DNA of 64,000 nucleotides from Paucibacter aquatile (GTDB lineage Bacteria > Pseudomonadota > Gammaproteobacteria > Burkholderiales > Burkholderiaceae_C). Shown here one piece after another: positions 1 to 9,503 of the stretch. The translations under genes were made by a program, and so were the position numbers. The stretch covers positions 62,001-126,000 of the forward strand of contig NZ_POSP01000003.1 in assembly GCF_002885975.1 (NCBI RefSeq), in the 5' to 3' direction. How positions within the stretch are numbered: the stretch's first letter is position 1; each line of letters opens with the position of its first letter. A model generated the notes under the pieces. The model had not been told where the DNA came from. It ran no database searches and saw only the letters and a list, made by a program, of their open reading frames with translations.

Positions 1-1157
1 GTCGGCGGCTCGGCCCCAGACGTCGGCGTCCCAGGGCCGAAGAGGCTGAGCGACCCCAGCCGTTCAGCGCCACTGCAACGACCTCACCCGTAACTCCCAC
101 ACCCTCACCGCCCCCACCTTCACTGCGCGGCCGGGCTTCCGATGCAGCCGTTCATCCCGCAGCGCTGCCCCGGGCCGGTGCGCGGCGTCAGGCGCTGATG
201 TGGGGCGCAGCGGGTCTGATCCTGGCGATCAGCGCTGGCCTGGCCTATCAGCGCTGGGCCTCACTCGCAGGGGCTGGCGCGCCCCAAGAAACAGCGGCGG
301 CGGAGCCTGCATCCCCAGCTGCCCGCGCAGCCTCGGCAGCGGCACCGGCCCTCGCCACAGCATCAAGGCAGGAGCCGGTTCCAGTGCTGAGCCTGGCGGA
401 CATCCTGGCCCACGATGGCCGGGGTACGGCATGGCAGCTCGCCCGCTTGCGCGACAAGCCCGCGATCCTGATCCTGGAGTTCCCCAGCCTGCTGGAGCAG
501 GGCCTGGCCTTGAATCGCGCCGCGGCCTTCATCGAGAAGAAGCACAGCGCTGGCGGCGCGGTCTTGGGCGATGCCGAGATGCAGCGGCTGCTGGCCCGTT
601 CGGGCGATTCGGTGGCGACCTTCTACTTCGGCCATGACTACAGCGCCGAGCAGTTGCAGCGCTTTTTTGCCCAGGCCCAAGTGCAGGGCCTGAAGCTCAA
701 TGCCCAGGAGCTCAAGCTGCAGAGCTTGCTGCAGGCGCAGGGCTTGCTGACGGCCACGGCTGCAGCCCCGTCAACGGCGAGCCCGCAGGCCCTGGTCAGC
801 TTCACGGCCGTGCAGCAGGACGACCCGGCCACCCCCAGCGATGAGCAGGTCGATGCCTTGCGCCGTGAGTCGACCCTGCGGCATGAGCTCAGCCATGGCG
901 AGTTTTTCACCAACCCGGATTACCAGCGCCGCTGCTGGGCGTTCTGGCAACAGGGCCTGAACGAAGCTGAGCGTGCCCGCTTCCGCAGCCTGCTCTCCAG
1001 CATGGACTACGACCCGGGCAACGAGGCCTTGATGGTCAACGAAACCCAGGCCCTGCTGATGCACACGCCCGATCAGCGTGCTTTCAACGCCAGCAGCCTG
1101 GGCGTGACGGAGGCGCAGCTGCAAGCGCTGCGCGAACGCTTTCGTCAGCAGCCCTGA
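1..1157 (+). CDS. Membrane-anchored protein with HExxH motif, 5' end probably outside window
   Basis: The frame is open from the left edge to the stop at 1157, so the gene may begin outside the window; an internal ATG at 198 is the alternative start and would give 319 residues. Counting from that ATG, residues 2-17 form a membrane helix, then an Ala/Pro-rich linker runs to about residue 58, then a predicted periplasmic domain. In the open part upstream, a Pro/Ser/Thr-rich stretch and basic residues precede the helix, as in a cytoplasmic juxtamembrane segment. An HELSH motif (HExxH type, residues 229-233) is followed about 45 residues later by MVNETQA, whose Glu could be a third zinc ligand. 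This suggests a zinc-peptidase-like fold but activity is inferred. It converges on tagF with a 57-bp gap. Third-position G/C bias is weaker before 198, so the upstream extension is uncertain. Confidence 0.6.
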   Translation, partial: RRLGPRRRRPRAEEAERPQPFSATATTSPVTPTPSPPPPSLRGRASDAAVHPAALPRAGARRQALMWGAAGLILAISAGLAYQRWASLAGAGAPQETAAAEPASPAARAASAAAPALATASRQEPVPVLSLADILAHDGRGTAWQLARLRDKPAILILEFPSLLEQGLALNRAAAFIEKKHSAGGAVLGDAEMQRLLARSGDSVATFYFGHDYSAEQLQRFFAQAQVQGLKLNAQELKLQSLLQAQGLLTATAAAPSTASPQALVSFTAVQQDDPATPSDEQVDALRRESTLRHELSHGEFFTNPDYQRRCWAFWQQGLNEAERARFRSLLSSMDYDPGNEALMVNETQALLMHTPDQRAFNASSLGVTEAQLQALRERFRQQP

Positions 1158-1214
1158 GGAGATCGACGAGGGGCGCGAGCAGGCCGGCCTCAGCGGCTGC
1201 CCCGCCCGCTCGGC

Positions 1215-1946
1215 TCATTCACCACCAAGCAGCGCCGATGCGCGCTGGGGCATGCCGGCGCACACGCGCCAGCGCGCGGCCTGCCCGGCCGGCTGCGCGC
1301 GCCAGTAGGAGCGCGGGGCCTGGCTGGATGACGCCAGGCTTTGAGCCCAAAGCCGCAGGCCTGCGTCCAGCACCGGATCGCTTGAAGCCAGGTCGGGCGT
1401 GGCTGCGACATCCAGCCATTGCCCCGGCGAGGCCGCGGCCGCAGGCGCATCGCCTGGATCGCTCCACAAGGCATCGGGCCAGGCCGAGCTTCGCAGGGCG
1501 GCCTCCAGCTCGGCCTCGACCTGCTCGACCACCCAGTCCTGCTCCAGGGCGTCGGCCGCGCAGGCGTCCAGCGCCTGCAGACGAGCCTGCACCGCCCGCC
1601 ACGCGGCCAGGCTTCGCGGCAAGGCCGGCAAGGACTGCAGGACCAGAAAAGGAAAGTAGCGACCGACCCGATCCACCGAGGGCATGAGGCAGCCCATCCA
1701 GGCCTGATGCCCCAGCTCGCCCGGCAGGCAGGCCGGGCTCAGCAGAAACTGCCAGCTGGGACTGACCAGGTAGGCCTCCAGCCAGTTGCTGCCCCGCAGG
1801 CGATGCTGCGTTTGCAAATCCAGCAGGCCCTCGGCCAGCCAGGCGTCCCACCAGGCCAGCAGGTCGGGCCCCATGCGACGAGAGGCAAAGTCACCCAGGG
1901 CCGGCAGCTTGCCATACCAGCCCGGCAGGGTGTCACGCCGATTCAC
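1215..1946 (-). CDS. tagF: T6SS-associated protein TagF (ImpM family)
   Basis: TagF proteins are regulators of type VI secretion; in Pseudomonas aeruginosa TagF acts with the FHA protein and the PppA phosphatase to hold the system off. The N-terminal GWYGKLPALGDF segment and the later RVGRYFPF motif are typical of the family, and a length near 244 residues fits. A TTG at 1961 is possible, but the GTG at 1946 overlaps the tssM stop as GTGA, the usual translational-coupling arrangement, so I prefer it. It is the last gene of the T6SS block, which also encodes TagH and PppA, its expected partners. Confidence 0.88.
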   Translation of the reverse strand: MNRRDTLPGWYGKLPALGDFASRRMGPDLLAWWDAWLAEGLLDLQTQHRLRGSNWLEAYLVSPSWQFLLSPACLPGELGHQAWMGCLMPSVDRVGRYFPFLVLQSLPALPRSLAAWRAVQARLQALDACAADALEQDWVVEQVEAELEAALRSSAWPDALWSDPGDAPAAAASPGQWLDVAATPDLASSDPVLDAGLRLWAQSLASSSQAPRSYWRAQPAGQAARWRVCAGMPQRASALLGGE

Positions 1947-4900
1947 AGCGCCGCCGGGCAACGGAATTGCTTGATTTCCCGCAGCTGGAAGGGGTTGAAG
2001 ACGCTGGCGGCAATGACATCGAGCTTGGCTTTGCGCCCATCGATCACCACCGGCACGCTGAAGCGCTCGGGCACGTTGGAGGGCTCGATGCCGAAGCGAT
2101 CGAACAGACGGAACAAGCCCCAGGGCCCTTCAAACAACATGGGCGCGGCCGCGCCCGGGGCGCCGCTGCTCAGCTTGATCTGCGCTGCCACGCGGCTGCT
2201 GGGCCAGTTCAAGGTGATGGAGGCACCCCCGGCGCTGAGCTTGTGGATCTGGCCGTCGTTGTCGATCACCAGCTCTTTCAGGGCCGGGTCGATCTCGGAC
2301 AGGCGCAGCTCGATCTTCAGGCCCGCTTGCTTGCCACCGCTGCGGAAGAACACCTCGCGGATGCGGCTGGCGCGCTGGAACTCGGCCAGGGCTGCGGCGG
2401 CCACCGGCTTGCTGCCGTCTCCCAAGGGCTTGTAGCTCCAGCTGGGGGTCGTGGTGTCGACCAGGGTGGCCAGGCGGCGCTGGAAGAACTCGTCCATCAG
2501 ACCGGCCGCGCCGAAGAACTGACCGAAGTCCTCCGGCAGCACATCGGCCCGCGATCCGCTGGCGAAGGGGTAGCGCCCATTGATGGCGCGGGCGCAGAAC
2601 TCGGAGATGGGTTTGAGCTCGGCCGACAGGCCTTGGATCTCGGCCCCGCGGCTCTGGTTGGCGCCGGCATCGGCCAGCTGCTCCAGCATGGAGCGGATGG
2701 GCTCGGGCTGCTGCCCGGCCATGGTCTTGATGCGCTCCGCTCCGCCGCCCGGCGGAGGCGGCGACTTGCTCTTTTGCGCCGCGTCGACCGCGCTCAGCTG
2801 GGTGTAGAGCTCGTTGAACATCTTGAGCGTGTCATCGATGGGCGCGGGCTGGCCGCTGATCTGGCGATGGATGCCCGCGAAATGGTCGTCCACCATGCGC
2901 TCCAGCGGCCCTGCCCCGCCGGCGGCGTCGGCAGGCGCGGCGCCGGCCAGGGCGGCCGCATCGCTCTTGGCCTGATTGGCCAGCTTGTCCAGCGCATTGC
3001 CGCCACCAGCGGGCGGCACCAGGCGGGTCTCGGCGCTGACGCCACGCAAATAGGCGGCCAGGGGCGAATCGACGGCCGACAGGATGCGCGCCACGGCAAT
3101 GCTGCGCTCCAGCCCGGCCAGCTTGACCAGGCGCACATCGGCCAGGAAACGGTCCCAGGTCTTGATGTAGTCCTCGAAGTAGAGGCGGCGCACCTTGTCG
3201 CTGAGTTGCGTGCCCACGGCCAGGTCCTTGAGTCGCGCCGGGTCGCTCTTGATGCCCAGCACCCAGGGCTCTTCCTGCGCCAGGCGCAGGGCGGATTTCT
3301 GCACCTGCGACTTCACCAGCTTCTCGTAGCCTTGCTTGGTGTACAGGCCCGAGATGCCCTTGGTCAGCGGCTCGCCGCTGGCGCGCACAAAGACCTGCGC
3401 GGCATTGGGGCCAGCCGCAGCGGCCACGGTGAACTCCGGCACATCGCCGGCGCGGTACTGGCGCTTGATGCGGCTGTAGACGCGGTACTCCAGCGGATAG
3501 GCCGCCAGCATCTCGCGCACGCCGGCGACCAGGCTCTCGTCCATGGCCACCGATGGCCGCACGGGGCCGCGCGAGAGCAAGGCCTCGAGATGGGCATCCA
3601 GCAGCTGGCGCTGGGCCGGGTCCATGCGGCCGTAGTTCTGGTCCCAGTCCACACCGATCCAGGCCTTGAGACTGGCAGCGTCCAGCTGCTCGGCTTGGTA
3701 GAGCATCAGGTAGTTCTTGAGCGCCTCGTAGGCCTGCTCCAGGTTGTCACGCGAGGCGGTGCGCAAGCGCTCCTCCAGACGGCGTGCCAGGCGCGGCATC
3801 AGCTGCTGTTCGAGCAAGCGGCCATAGGCCTGCTGCGCGCCGGCGTCGAGCTTGTCGCCCTGGTACAGGCCCAGGCCTTGCAGCAGCGGTGGGTTCTTCA
3901 GGTCGAAGGCCTCGCTGTGCGCCGCATCGCGCACCTGGGCCAGCACCTCGGGCAAGGCGCTGACATCGGCATTGTTGGCGGCCGGCAGCGCATCCACCGC
4001 CGCTTGCAGCGCCGGCAGACGCGATTGCACCAGCTCGGCATGGTCCAGATTGCGCGATCGGCTGATCGCCCACCCGAGCAGCAGGCTCACGCTGAACAAG
4101 CCGATGGCGGCGAAAGCCACGCCGCGCAGCAAACGGCGCCGGGCTGTGGCTGCCTGGCTGACTGCGCCGAGCCCGCGTTCGGCGAACACCACATCGCGCA
4201 GCAAACGGTTCAGGAAAAAGCTCTTGCCCTTGGCGCCAGCCGGCGCGGCAGCGCGCGCGTCGAAACCAAACGAGCGGCCGAGCGCGCCCATGACACGCGC
4301 AATCGGCGAGCCCTCTTGCGTGCCGCTGGTGAAATAGACCCCGCGCAGCCGCGGCGTTTGCTCCAGCTGCCCACCGCCGGCCAGCACCTGGTTCAGGAAC
4401 TCGGCCAGCAGCGGCTGCAGGCTCGCAAACTCCTGCGGGAATGCCAGCATGGCCTGGCGGCGGCTCAGATCGCGCTCGGCCTCCAGCCGACCCAGCAGCT
4501 GGGCCACCAGGCGCTGCTGCAGCTCGCCGTAGAAGCGAGCGAAATCGGCCAGCGGATCGCCGGACGGCATTTCCTCATGCGCAAAGGTGAAGCCCCAGAC
4601 CTGGTCGCGCTCTTCCTTGCCCAGGCCCTCGAAGCTCTCGTTGAATCCGCCGATCAGGTCGGCCTTGGTCACCAGCACATAGACGGGGGCGCGCACGCCG
4701 AGCTTGCTGTGCAGCTCCTGCAGACGCGCGCGCAGCTGGGCCGCGTGCTGCTTGCGCTCGACCGCACCCTGCTGCAGCAGGTCCTGCACATTGACCGTCA
4801 GCAACACGCCGTTGATGGGCTGGCGCGGGCGGGTCTTCTTGAGCAGCGAGAGGAAGTTGTCCCAGGCGCTGGCGTCCACCTCCCGGTCGCTCTCCTGCGT

Positions 4901-5461
4901 GGCATAGCGGCCGGCGGTGTCGATCAAGACGGCGTCCTGGGTGAACCACCACTCGCAGTTGCGCGTGCCGCCCACCCCTTTGACGGCCGCGCTCTGGCCC
5001 TCCTTGCCTTCGCGCAAAAGGAACTGCAAGCCGGCATTCATCAAGGCCGTGGTCTTGCCCGAGCCCGGCGCGCCGACGAACACATACCAGGGCAGCTCGT
5101 ACAAATACTGCTCGCCCGACCACCAGCTGCGCTTGGATGCGGCCCTCAGCCGTTGGCCTGCCTCGGCAAAGCGCTGGGCCAGCAGCTGCGCTTCCTTGTC
5201 AGCGGCCGAGGGGCCGGCGCCCAGGCCGGCCAGCAAGGCGGCATTGGTCTTGCGGCGCTGGTGGGCCTTCCAGAGCAGGCGCGCGCCCCAGCACAGCCAG
5301 ATCAGCAGCAGCAGGCCGGCACGCGGCAGCCAGCCGCCCAGCGGCGTGGCGCCGGCGATGGCGATCAAGGGGCCCAGCCACCAGATCACGGCCGACAGCA
5401 GCAAGAGGGCCAGCGTGCCCATCACGGCGGGGCTCAGGAGCCATTGCAGAAATCGCTTCAT
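1943..5461 (-). CDS. tssM: T6SS inner-membrane protein TssM (IcmF/VasK)
   Basis: TssM is the large inner-membrane subunit of the TssJLM complex that anchors the T6SS sheath and baseplate to the envelope. The 1172-residue product has two N-terminal membrane helices (about residues 12-30 and 45-63), a Walker A motif GAPGSGKTT near residue 130, a third helix near residue 450, and a long periplasmic C-terminal region ending in the IcmF-type beta domain. Length matches the family. I chose the ATG at 5461 because the hydrophobic MKRFLQ start follows at once; an in-frame start at 5509 would add 16 unlikely residues. The stop overlaps tagF, and tssL lies 91 bp upstream. No tssJ lipoprotein gene is nearby. 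Confidence 0.95.
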   Translation of the reverse strand: MKRFLQWLLSPAVMGTLALLLLSAVIWWLGPLIAIAGATPLGGWLPRAGLLLLIWLCWGARLLWKAHQRRKTNAALLAGLGAGPSAADKEAQLLAQRFAEAGQRLRAASKRSWWSGEQYLYELPWYVFVGAPGSGKTTALMNAGLQFLLREGKEGQSAAVKGVGGTRNCEWWFTQDAVLIDTAGRYATQESDREVDASAWDNFLSLLKKTRPRQPINGVLLTVNVQDLLQQGAVERKQHAAQLRARLQELHSKLGVRAPVYVLVTKADLIGGFNESFEGLGKEERDQVWGFTFAHEEMPSGDPLADFARFYGELQQRLVAQLLGRLEAERDLSRRQAMLAFPQEFASLQPLLAEFLNQVLAGGGQLEQTPRLRGVYFTSGTQEGSPIARVMGALGRSFGFDARAAAPAGAKGKSFFLNRLLRDVVFAERGLGAVSQAATARRRLLRGVAFAAIGLFSVSLLLGWAISRSRNLDHAELVQSRLPALQAAVDALPAANNADVSALPEVLAQVRDAAHSEAFDLKNPPLLQGLGLYQGDKLDAGAQQAYGRLLEQQLMPRLARRLEERLRTASRDNLEQAYEALKNYLMLYQAEQLDAASLKAWIGVDWDQNYGRMDPAQRQLLDAHLEALLSRGPVRPSVAMDESLVAGVREMLAAYPLEYRVYSRIKRQYRAGDVPEFTVAAAAGPNAAQVFVRASGEPLTKGISGLYTKQGYEKLVKSQVQKSALRLAQEEPWVLGIKSDPARLKDLAVGTQLSDKVRRLYFEDYIKTWDRFLADVRLVKLAGLERSIAVARILSAVDSPLAAYLRGVSAETRLVPPAGGGNALDKLANQAKSDAAALAGAAPADAAGGAGPLERMVDDHFAGIHRQISGQPAPIDDTLKMFNELYTQLSAVDAAQKSKSPPPPGGGAERIKTMAGQQPEPIRSMLEQLADAGANQSRGAEIQGLSAELKPISEFCARAINGRYPFASGSRADVLPEDFGQFFGAAGLMDEFFQRRLATLVDTTTPSWSYKPLGDGSKPVAAAALAEFQRASRIREVFFRSGGKQAGLKIELRLSEIDPALKELVIDNDGQIHKLSAGGASITLNWPSSRVAAQIKLSSGAPGAAAPMLFEGPWGLFRLFDRFGIEPSNVPERFSVPVVIDGRKAKLDVIAASVFNPFQLREIKQFRCPAAL

Positions 5462-5552
5462 GGGTAACTTTCTTGCCGCATCCGGCGCGGGGCAGGATCG
5501 GCGATGCAATTCTTGGAAGTTCGCGGGCGGGTCATGTCGGGGCCTGGGCGCT

Positions 5553-6914
5553 TCAGGGCTGCGCCGCCACCGTCAGCACGATGTCGACCCGGCGGTTGCG
5601 CGCGCGGCCTTCGGCGCTGGCGTTGTCGGCCACCGGTTCGCTGTCGGCACGGCCTTCGGCGCCGAGGCGGCTGGCTTCGACCGTCTGGGCCAGCAGCTGA
5701 CGCACGCTTTGCGCCCGCGCCAGCGACAAATGCCAGTTCGAGGGGAAACGCAGCGAGCGGATGGCCTGGTTGTCGGAGTGGCCCACCACGGCCACGCGCC
5801 CCTGCACCTGCTGCAGGGCCGCGGCAATGCGGCCGAACAAAGGCGTGGCCCGGGCGGCCACATCGGCGCTGCCGGGCTCGAACATGGTGTCACCCAAGAC
5901 GGTCACCACCGATCGATCGGCCTCGTCGCGCACCTGCACCGCACCGGCCTCGATGTCGCTGCGCAGCAGCTGGGCCAGGCGCGGCGGCACGGCCACGGGC
6001 GCAATCGCGGCCGCGGGCTTGGCCTCAGCCTTGGCATGAAGCGCTTGCAGCGCCATGAAGGACGCATCGGTTTGTGCGCCCAGGGTCAGGCGCAGGAGCA
6101 GCAAGATCAGCAGCAGGCCAAAAGCACTCAGCGCCGCCACCAGCCAGGGCGAGATGCCATCACGCAGCCGCGCCGGCGCCTGCGGCACGCCTTGCCAATG
6201 CGGCGACAGCGTCGGCTCCACCGGCCCGCTCAGCTGGCGCAGCACCTGGGCCAGGCGTTCGCGAATGGCGTCCAGCTGGGCACGGCCGTTGTCCAGCACC
6301 TTGTAGCGGCCTTCGAAACCCAGGGACAGGGTCAGGTACATCAGCTCCAGCAGATTGCGGTGCTGAGCCGGGCTTTCCATCAAACGCGCCAGCAGCTGGA
6401 AGACCTTCTCGCCGCCCCAGCTCTCGTTGTGGAACTGCACCAGCAGGCTTTGCGAAGCCCAGGCACCGGCGCTGCCCCAGGGGGTGCTCGACGCGGATTC
6501 ATCCAGCAGCGTGCACAGCACATAGCGCCCGGCCACCAGCTGCTCATTGGGCAGCTGCTGTTGCTGGGCGCTGAGCTCGAACTGGCGAATCGCCTCCACC
6601 AGACTGGCCCGCAGCGCTTGCGGGTTGGGATGGCGCGGCATGGCGCGCAAGCGTGGCGCCGCCGACAGCAAGGGCGCGGCCGCATGAACCAGTGGATTCA
6701 GGCTGGCCTGGGCGCCCAGCTCGGGCAGCGGCGTCGAAGCCGGGCCGTCGGCGCGCGCGGCGGCCGCCAGGGGGGGCGAACTGCCAGCCTCAGCGGCTCG
6801 ATCCGCACCCGCCGGCGCGGCCGATGCGCCGGCACGGGCACGCCCGGCACTGGGCTTGATGATGGTGCGCTCGGACTCGAACGCGGCAAAGGGGTCGTTC
6901 TCGTTCTCGCTCAT
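5553..6914 (-). CDS. tssL: T6SS protein TssL (DotU) with C-terminal OmpA domain
   Basis: TssL pairs with TssM in the T6SS membrane complex. The 453-residue product has a disordered Ala/Pro-rich N-terminus (to about 115), the cytoplasmic DotU/IcmH domain (about 120-300), one membrane helix around 305-325 rich in Leu, and a C-terminal OmpA/MotB-like peptidoglycan-binding domain. In the last domain NWHLSLARAQSV and ARNRRVDIVL are clear OmpA signatures. This evolved TssL form carries its own cell-wall anchor, so a separate TagL is not needed. A GAGGA site precedes the ATG. It sits 9 bp after tssK and 91 bp before tssM. Confidence 0.94.
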   Translation of the reverse strand: MSENENDPFAAFESERTIIKPSAGRARAGASAAPAGADRAAEAGSSPPLAAAARADGPASTPLPELGAQASLNPLVHAAAPLLSAAPRLRAMPRHPNPQALRASLVEAIRQFELSAQQQQLPNEQLVAGRYVLCTLLDESASSTPWGSAGAWASQSLLVQFHNESWGGEKVFQLLARLMESPAQHRNLLELMYLTLSLGFEGRYKVLDNGRAQLDAIRERLAQVLRQLSGPVEPTLSPHWQGVPQAPARLRDGISPWLVAALSAFGLLLILLLLRLTLGAQTDASFMALQALHAKAEAKPAAAIAPVAVPPRLAQLLRSDIEAGAVQVRDEADRSVVTVLGDTMFEPGSADVAARATPLFGRIAAALQQVQGRVAVVGHSDNQAIRSLRFPSNWHLSLARAQSVRQLLAQTVEASRLGAEGRADSEPVADNASAEGRARNRRVDIVLTVAAQP

Positions 6915-6923
6915 GACAGGTCC

Positions 6924-8261
6924 TCAACTCCGGATGGCCCAGAACTCCAGGCTCAGCCCCGGGAAGTCGCCGGCAATGTGAATGGCCAGGCCGCCCGAAG
7001 TCTCGAGCTGTTTCCAGAGCTCGTTGCCCCGGGTTTCCAGCTCGAAATAGGTGTAGCCCGCGTTGTAGGGGATCTGGCGCGGTGCCACCGGCATGGGCCG
7101 CAGCATCACACCGGGCAGCTGCAGATTGACCAGGTCACGGATGCGCTCGGCCGGGCCGATCTTGATCTGGGCCGGGAAGCGCGAACGCAAGGCCTCGCCT
7201 GGCATCTGCGCATTGACGGCCAGCACGAAGCTGGCCGTGCGCTGCAACTCCAGATCGGGGATCAGGGCGACGCGAATGCCGAACTTGCGGTCTTGCAGCT
7301 CGATCGGGATGGCGGTCTGCTCCAGCACCATGGACAGGGACTGGCGCAGGTCCGTCATCACCGCGCGAAAACAGCTGGCCAGGTCCTCGTGCCGGTAGGC
7401 CGGATAGGCCAGAGGCCGGCGTTGCTCGCGGAAGGTCGACAGATCGCCGGCCAGCTCCAAGCACTGGGCATACAGGCGCTCGGGGTGCAGCACCGGCAGG
7501 CGCTGCAAGTGGGTGAACACGGTTTGCTGGCGGTTGACGGTCTGCAGCAGCAAAAAGTCAGCGATCTCACCGACGCCGGCCCGGCCCGGCTGGGCCAGGC
7601 GGGCGGCCAATGCCTCACCGCGCTGGTGCAGCATGCCCTGCACCTCGCGCAGATGGCTGTCCAGCACGGCATGGGCCGGCGCATGCAGCATGGGCGCGAC
7701 GTACTGGCTGTCCAGCACCACGCGGCCATCGGCGCGGCGCTCGATGATGCGTGTCAGGCCCAGCACCGCATAGCCCTCTCCCGCATCGCGCTCCAGCATC
7801 AGGCGCAGGTTCAGGCGGCCGATCTGCAGCGGCGCCTCGCGCAGGCTGGCCGCGTGGATGTCGGCGGCATCGAGATCGAGGGCCCGAAAGCGTGGCGGCA
7901 TGGCGCCATCGGCCGCTTCCACATCGCTCTCGGCCACACCCGGGCGCGACAGCGGCAGGGCCAGCACCAGGACCTGGTCGCGCACATCGGCCGGTACCTC
8001 GTAGGCCAGGGGAGCCGGATCATCGCCGGGGATGTCAAACACCAGGCCGTCCGGCAAGATGCCCCGCGCGCTGGGCAGGGCCACCCGCCCCTGCAGCAAG
8101 GCCGCTTCATCGATCTGCAAGCGGCTGAAGCCCCAGGCCCAGGGCAAGGCGGCCTGGATGCGGCCGTCGATCTGGCGGGCCACGTAGCGGTCCTGCTGCT
8201 GGAAATGCTGTGGCTGGAGGAACATGCCCTCCGTCCACATCACCTTGTTATGCCATGTCAT
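6924..8261 (-). CDS. tssK: T6SS baseplate protein TssK
   Basis: TssK is the trimeric baseplate adaptor that links TssFG to the TssL cytoplasmic domain. The start (MTWHNKVMWTEGMFLQPQHF) is the highly conserved TssK N-terminus, and the 445-residue length is standard. The ATG at 8261 is fixed by this conserved start. It is 9 bp upstream of tssL and 72 bp downstream of the PAAR-like gene, so it is probably cotranscribed. TssF and TssG, its baseplate partners, are not encoded in this window. Confidence 0.96.
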   Translation of the reverse strand: MTWHNKVMWTEGMFLQPQHFQQQDRYVARQIDGRIQAALPWAWGFSRLQIDEAALLQGRVALPSARGILPDGLVFDIPGDDPAPLAYEVPADVRDQVLVLALPLSRPGVAESDVEAADGAMPPRFRALDLDAADIHAASLREAPLQIGRLNLRLMLERDAGEGYAVLGLTRIIERRADGRVVLDSQYVAPMLHAPAHAVLDSHLREVQGMLHQRGEALAARLAQPGRAGVGEIADFLLLQTVNRQQTVFTHLQRLPVLHPERLYAQCLELAGDLSTFREQRRPLAYPAYRHEDLASCFRAVMTDLRQSLSMVLEQTAIPIELQDRKFGIRVALIPDLELQRTASFVLAVNAQMPGEALRSRFPAQIKIGPAERIRDLVNLQLPGVMLRPMPVAPRQIPYNAGYTYFELETRGNELWKQLETSGGLAIHIAGDFPGLSLEFWAIRS

Positions 8262-8333
8262 AGATTTCTCGTTCCTGAAAATGGGGCGGTCTCGGTCCGG
8301 GCTGCGGGCGGTCGGCCCCTCAGCCGAAGGGAC

Positions 8334-8720
8334 TCAGGGAATCATCTCGTTGGTCTGGCCCGGGCTGACAAAGCTGATGACGCCGCCGTAGTTGCACATC
8401 AGCTTGCAAGTGTTGTCGAGCCCAGGTTGTTGCAGCACCAGCACCGTCGGCGCACCCGGGGTCCAGGGCGCCGTCGTGTTGGGGATGCAAGGCATGGGCG
8501 TCAGCGCGCCCAGGGCCGCCGCGGTGGCCGAGGCCACCGACGGATTGCCTATGCTCTGGCACATGCCGAAGGCCGGGATGTTGAGCATGGGGACGTGGTC
8601 CATGATGTTGCCGGCCATCATGTTGTTGGTCATCACCGTCTTCGGCGTGGCGTTGAACACCGCGGGCGCCACGCCCATGGAGCACATCATCTGGGCGCCG
8701 GTACACACGTGCATGGGCAT
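8334..8720 (-). CDS. PAAR-like protein, DUF4280 family
   Basis: PAAR-like proteins cap the VgrG spike of T6SS and similar contractile machines. The 128-residue product shows the DUF4280 pattern: Cys-rich start (VCTGAQMMCSMG), glycine/asparagine-rich middle with PFGMC-like FGMCQS, LTPMPCIP, and the closing MCNYGGVISFVSPGQ. It lacks a fused toxin domain, so it is probably a structural tip or carrier for a separate effector. AAGGAG lies 7-8 bases before the ATG. It lies between pppA and tssK inside the T6SS block, which supports a role with this system's VgrG. Family assignment is from remembered motifs. Confidence 0.82.
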   Translation of the reverse strand: MPMHVCTGAQMMCSMGVAPAVFNATPKTVMTNNMMAGNIMDHVPMLNIPAFGMCQSIGNPSVASATAAALGALTPMPCIPNTTAPWTPGAPTVLVLQQPGLDNTCKLMCNYGGVISFVSPGQTNEMIP

Positions 8721-8744
8721 GGTGGCTGCTCCTTGGTCGCAGGT

Positions 8745-9503
8745 TCAGGCCGCGCCGACCCAGACGGTCAGTGCGGTGAAGTTGTCATGGCTGTTCTTGT
8801 GCGCGGTGCGCCGGCGCACCTCGGCGGCCAGGGTGTCCAGCCAGGCCTGCTGCGAGGGCGCTGCGGCCAGGCTGCGTTCGAGGACCTCGGCGTCCAGATA
8901 CTCCCACAGCCCATCGGTGCACAGCAGGAACACATCGCCGGGCTGAGCCGCTTGCATGCCATCGCCACAGCTGACCTCGAGGTCCTCATCGGGCAGGCCC
9001 ATGGCCGAGCGCAGCTCGCTGCGCTTGGGGTGGCTGTTCATCTGCGCCTCGTCGAGCAGACCGGCATCCACCAAGGTCTGCACCAGGCTGTGATCCTGGG
9101 TGCGCTGCAGCAGGCGCGCGGCGCGGAACCAGTACAGGCGTGAATCACCGACATGGGCCCAGTGCACCTGGCCACTGGCCAGGTCCAGCACCAGGCTCAC
9201 CGCCGTGCTGTGCATGTCCTCGCGTTCGGTGCCGGGCTCGCGCTCGGCGCGCAGCTGCTGGTTGGTCGAGCGCAGCAGCTCGCCAAGGGCGGCGCCGTTC
9301 TGAGACGGTTGGCGCGCGAAATGGCTGACCACGCCCTGCACCACCAGCTTGGAGGCCACATCGCCGCCGCCATGCCCGCCCGCGCCATCGGCCAGCACGC
9401 AGCAGAGCTGGCGCTCGGACTGCCAGTGCCCGCAGGCGTCCTCGTTGTAGTTGCGCCCGCCTCGGTCCGACAAGAGGGCAATTTCGACATGCAGCGGCAT
9501 CAT
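8745..9503 (-). CDS. pppA: PP2C-type serine/threonine phosphatase PppA
   Basis: PP2C-family phosphatases remove phosphate from the T6SS FHA protein and counter the PpkA-type kinase in the threonine phosphorylation pathway. The 252-residue product has the PP2C metal-binding motifs GRNYNEDACG near residue 16, LADGAGGHGGG near 38, HVGDSRLYW near 118, and TDGLWEYLD near 193. The start overlaps the tagH stop as ATGA, so the two are translationally coupled. No Ser/Thr kinase gene is visible in this window, so its antagonist must be elsewhere or absent. Confidence 0.92.
   Translation of the reverse strand: MMPLHVEIALLSDRGGRNYNEDACGHWQSERQLCCVLADGAGGHGGGDVASKLVVQGVVSHFARQPSQNGAALGELLRSTNQQLRAEREPGTEREDMHSTAVSLVLDLASGQVHWAHVGDSRLYWFRAARLLQRTQDHSLVQTLVDAGLLDEAQMNSHPKRSELRSAMGLPDEDLEVSCGDGMQAAQPGDVFLLCTDGLWEYLDAEVLERSLAAAPSQQAWLDTLAAEVRRRTAHKNSHDNFTALTVWVGAA

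Noticed and set aside
1967..5467. 1166-residue open frame antisense to tssM
   Set aside because: Long antisense frames arise in GC-rich genes with strong third-position bias. No domain, start signal or neighbour fits, while tssM on the other strand has clear motifs.
4917..9143. 1408-residue plus-strand open frame across tssM, tssL, tssK and beyond
   Set aside because: It lies opposite four recognised T6SS genes and has a low-complexity composition typical of antisense reading.
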